Source: Planctomycetaceae bacterium
GTDB taxonomy: Bacteria; Planctomycetota; Planctomycetia; Planctomycetales; Planctomycetaceae
Assembly (NCBI GenBank): GCA_003503535.1
Contig: DOCI01000353.1
Location: forward strand, 18,326 to 24,162
Length of the DNA: 5,837 nt
Direction: 5' to 3'
This document shows positions 5,834-5,837 of the stretch, one piece after another (positions within the stretch are counted from its first letter, which is position 1; each line of letters starts with the position of its first letter). The position numbers were made by a program, and so were the translations under genes. The notes beneath the pieces were generated by a model. That model did not search any database. It was not told the DNA's origin and saw only the letters and a list, made by a program, of their open reading frames with translations.

Positions 5834-5837
5834 AAGT

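Noticed and set aside
1..5837. CRISPR array, tRNA/rRNA genes, insertion sequence or defence system
   Set aside because: No regularly spaced repeats, no tRNA-like cloverleaf with conserved loops, no transposase motif and no toxin or nuclease motif was seen on either strand.

Overview
The window carries five protein-coding genes of a bacterium, most likely a member of the Planctomycetota. Three observations suggest this lineage. One gene encodes a secreted PQQ-like beta-propeller whose mature N-terminus begins DWPQWQGPQRDSVWRETG, a form very common in planctomycete secreted propellers. Another is a bacterial copy of an archaeal-type gene for C1 transfer linked to tetrahydromethanopterin and methanofuran, an inventory shared mainly by methylotrophic proteobacteria and planctomycetes. 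Base composition and codon use look even across the window, and nothing suggests recently acquired DNA. The taxonomic call is an inference from protein style, not from a marker gene.

Layout, left to right. Positions 2-892 (+) hold an RluA-type RNA pseudouridine synthase whose reading frame is open to the left edge, so its true start may lie outside the window. A 177-base spacer follows, with a possible promoter. Positions 1070-4415 (+) then hold a compact set of three genes: a secreted PQQ-like beta-propeller protein, a periplasmic HlyD/RND-type adaptor (membrane fusion protein), and an MfnF-like protein of the hydantoinase/oxoprolinase ASKHA fold. The stop codon of the first gene lies 20 bases before the preferred start of the second (or overlaps a GTG as GTGA). 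The second and third overlap as ATGA, so the set is almost certainly one transcript. An 85-base convergent spacer with a weak, possibly bidirectional terminator separates it from a bioF-like 8-amino-7-oxononanoate synthase on the minus strand (4501-5718). The right edge (5719-5837) has an AT-rich bioF upstream region and then a GC-rich palindromic element cut by or ending near the window edge.

How the genes relate. The pseudouridine synthase (RNA modification) and BioF (biotin synthesis) are housekeeping functions with no obvious link to their neighbours. The three-gene set joins two exported proteins of unassigned substrate to a cytoplasmic protein expected to act in the synthesis of a methanofuran-type C1 carrier. 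Their functional link is unknown. No transporter permease, outer-membrane channel or other C1 gene is visible here. I see no RNA gene, CRISPR array, insertion sequence or defence system, and no strong case for an undescribed system. The most notable points are the unusual operon partnership, a small repeat-like insert plus T8 tract in the adaptor's signal peptide, and the edge palindrome.
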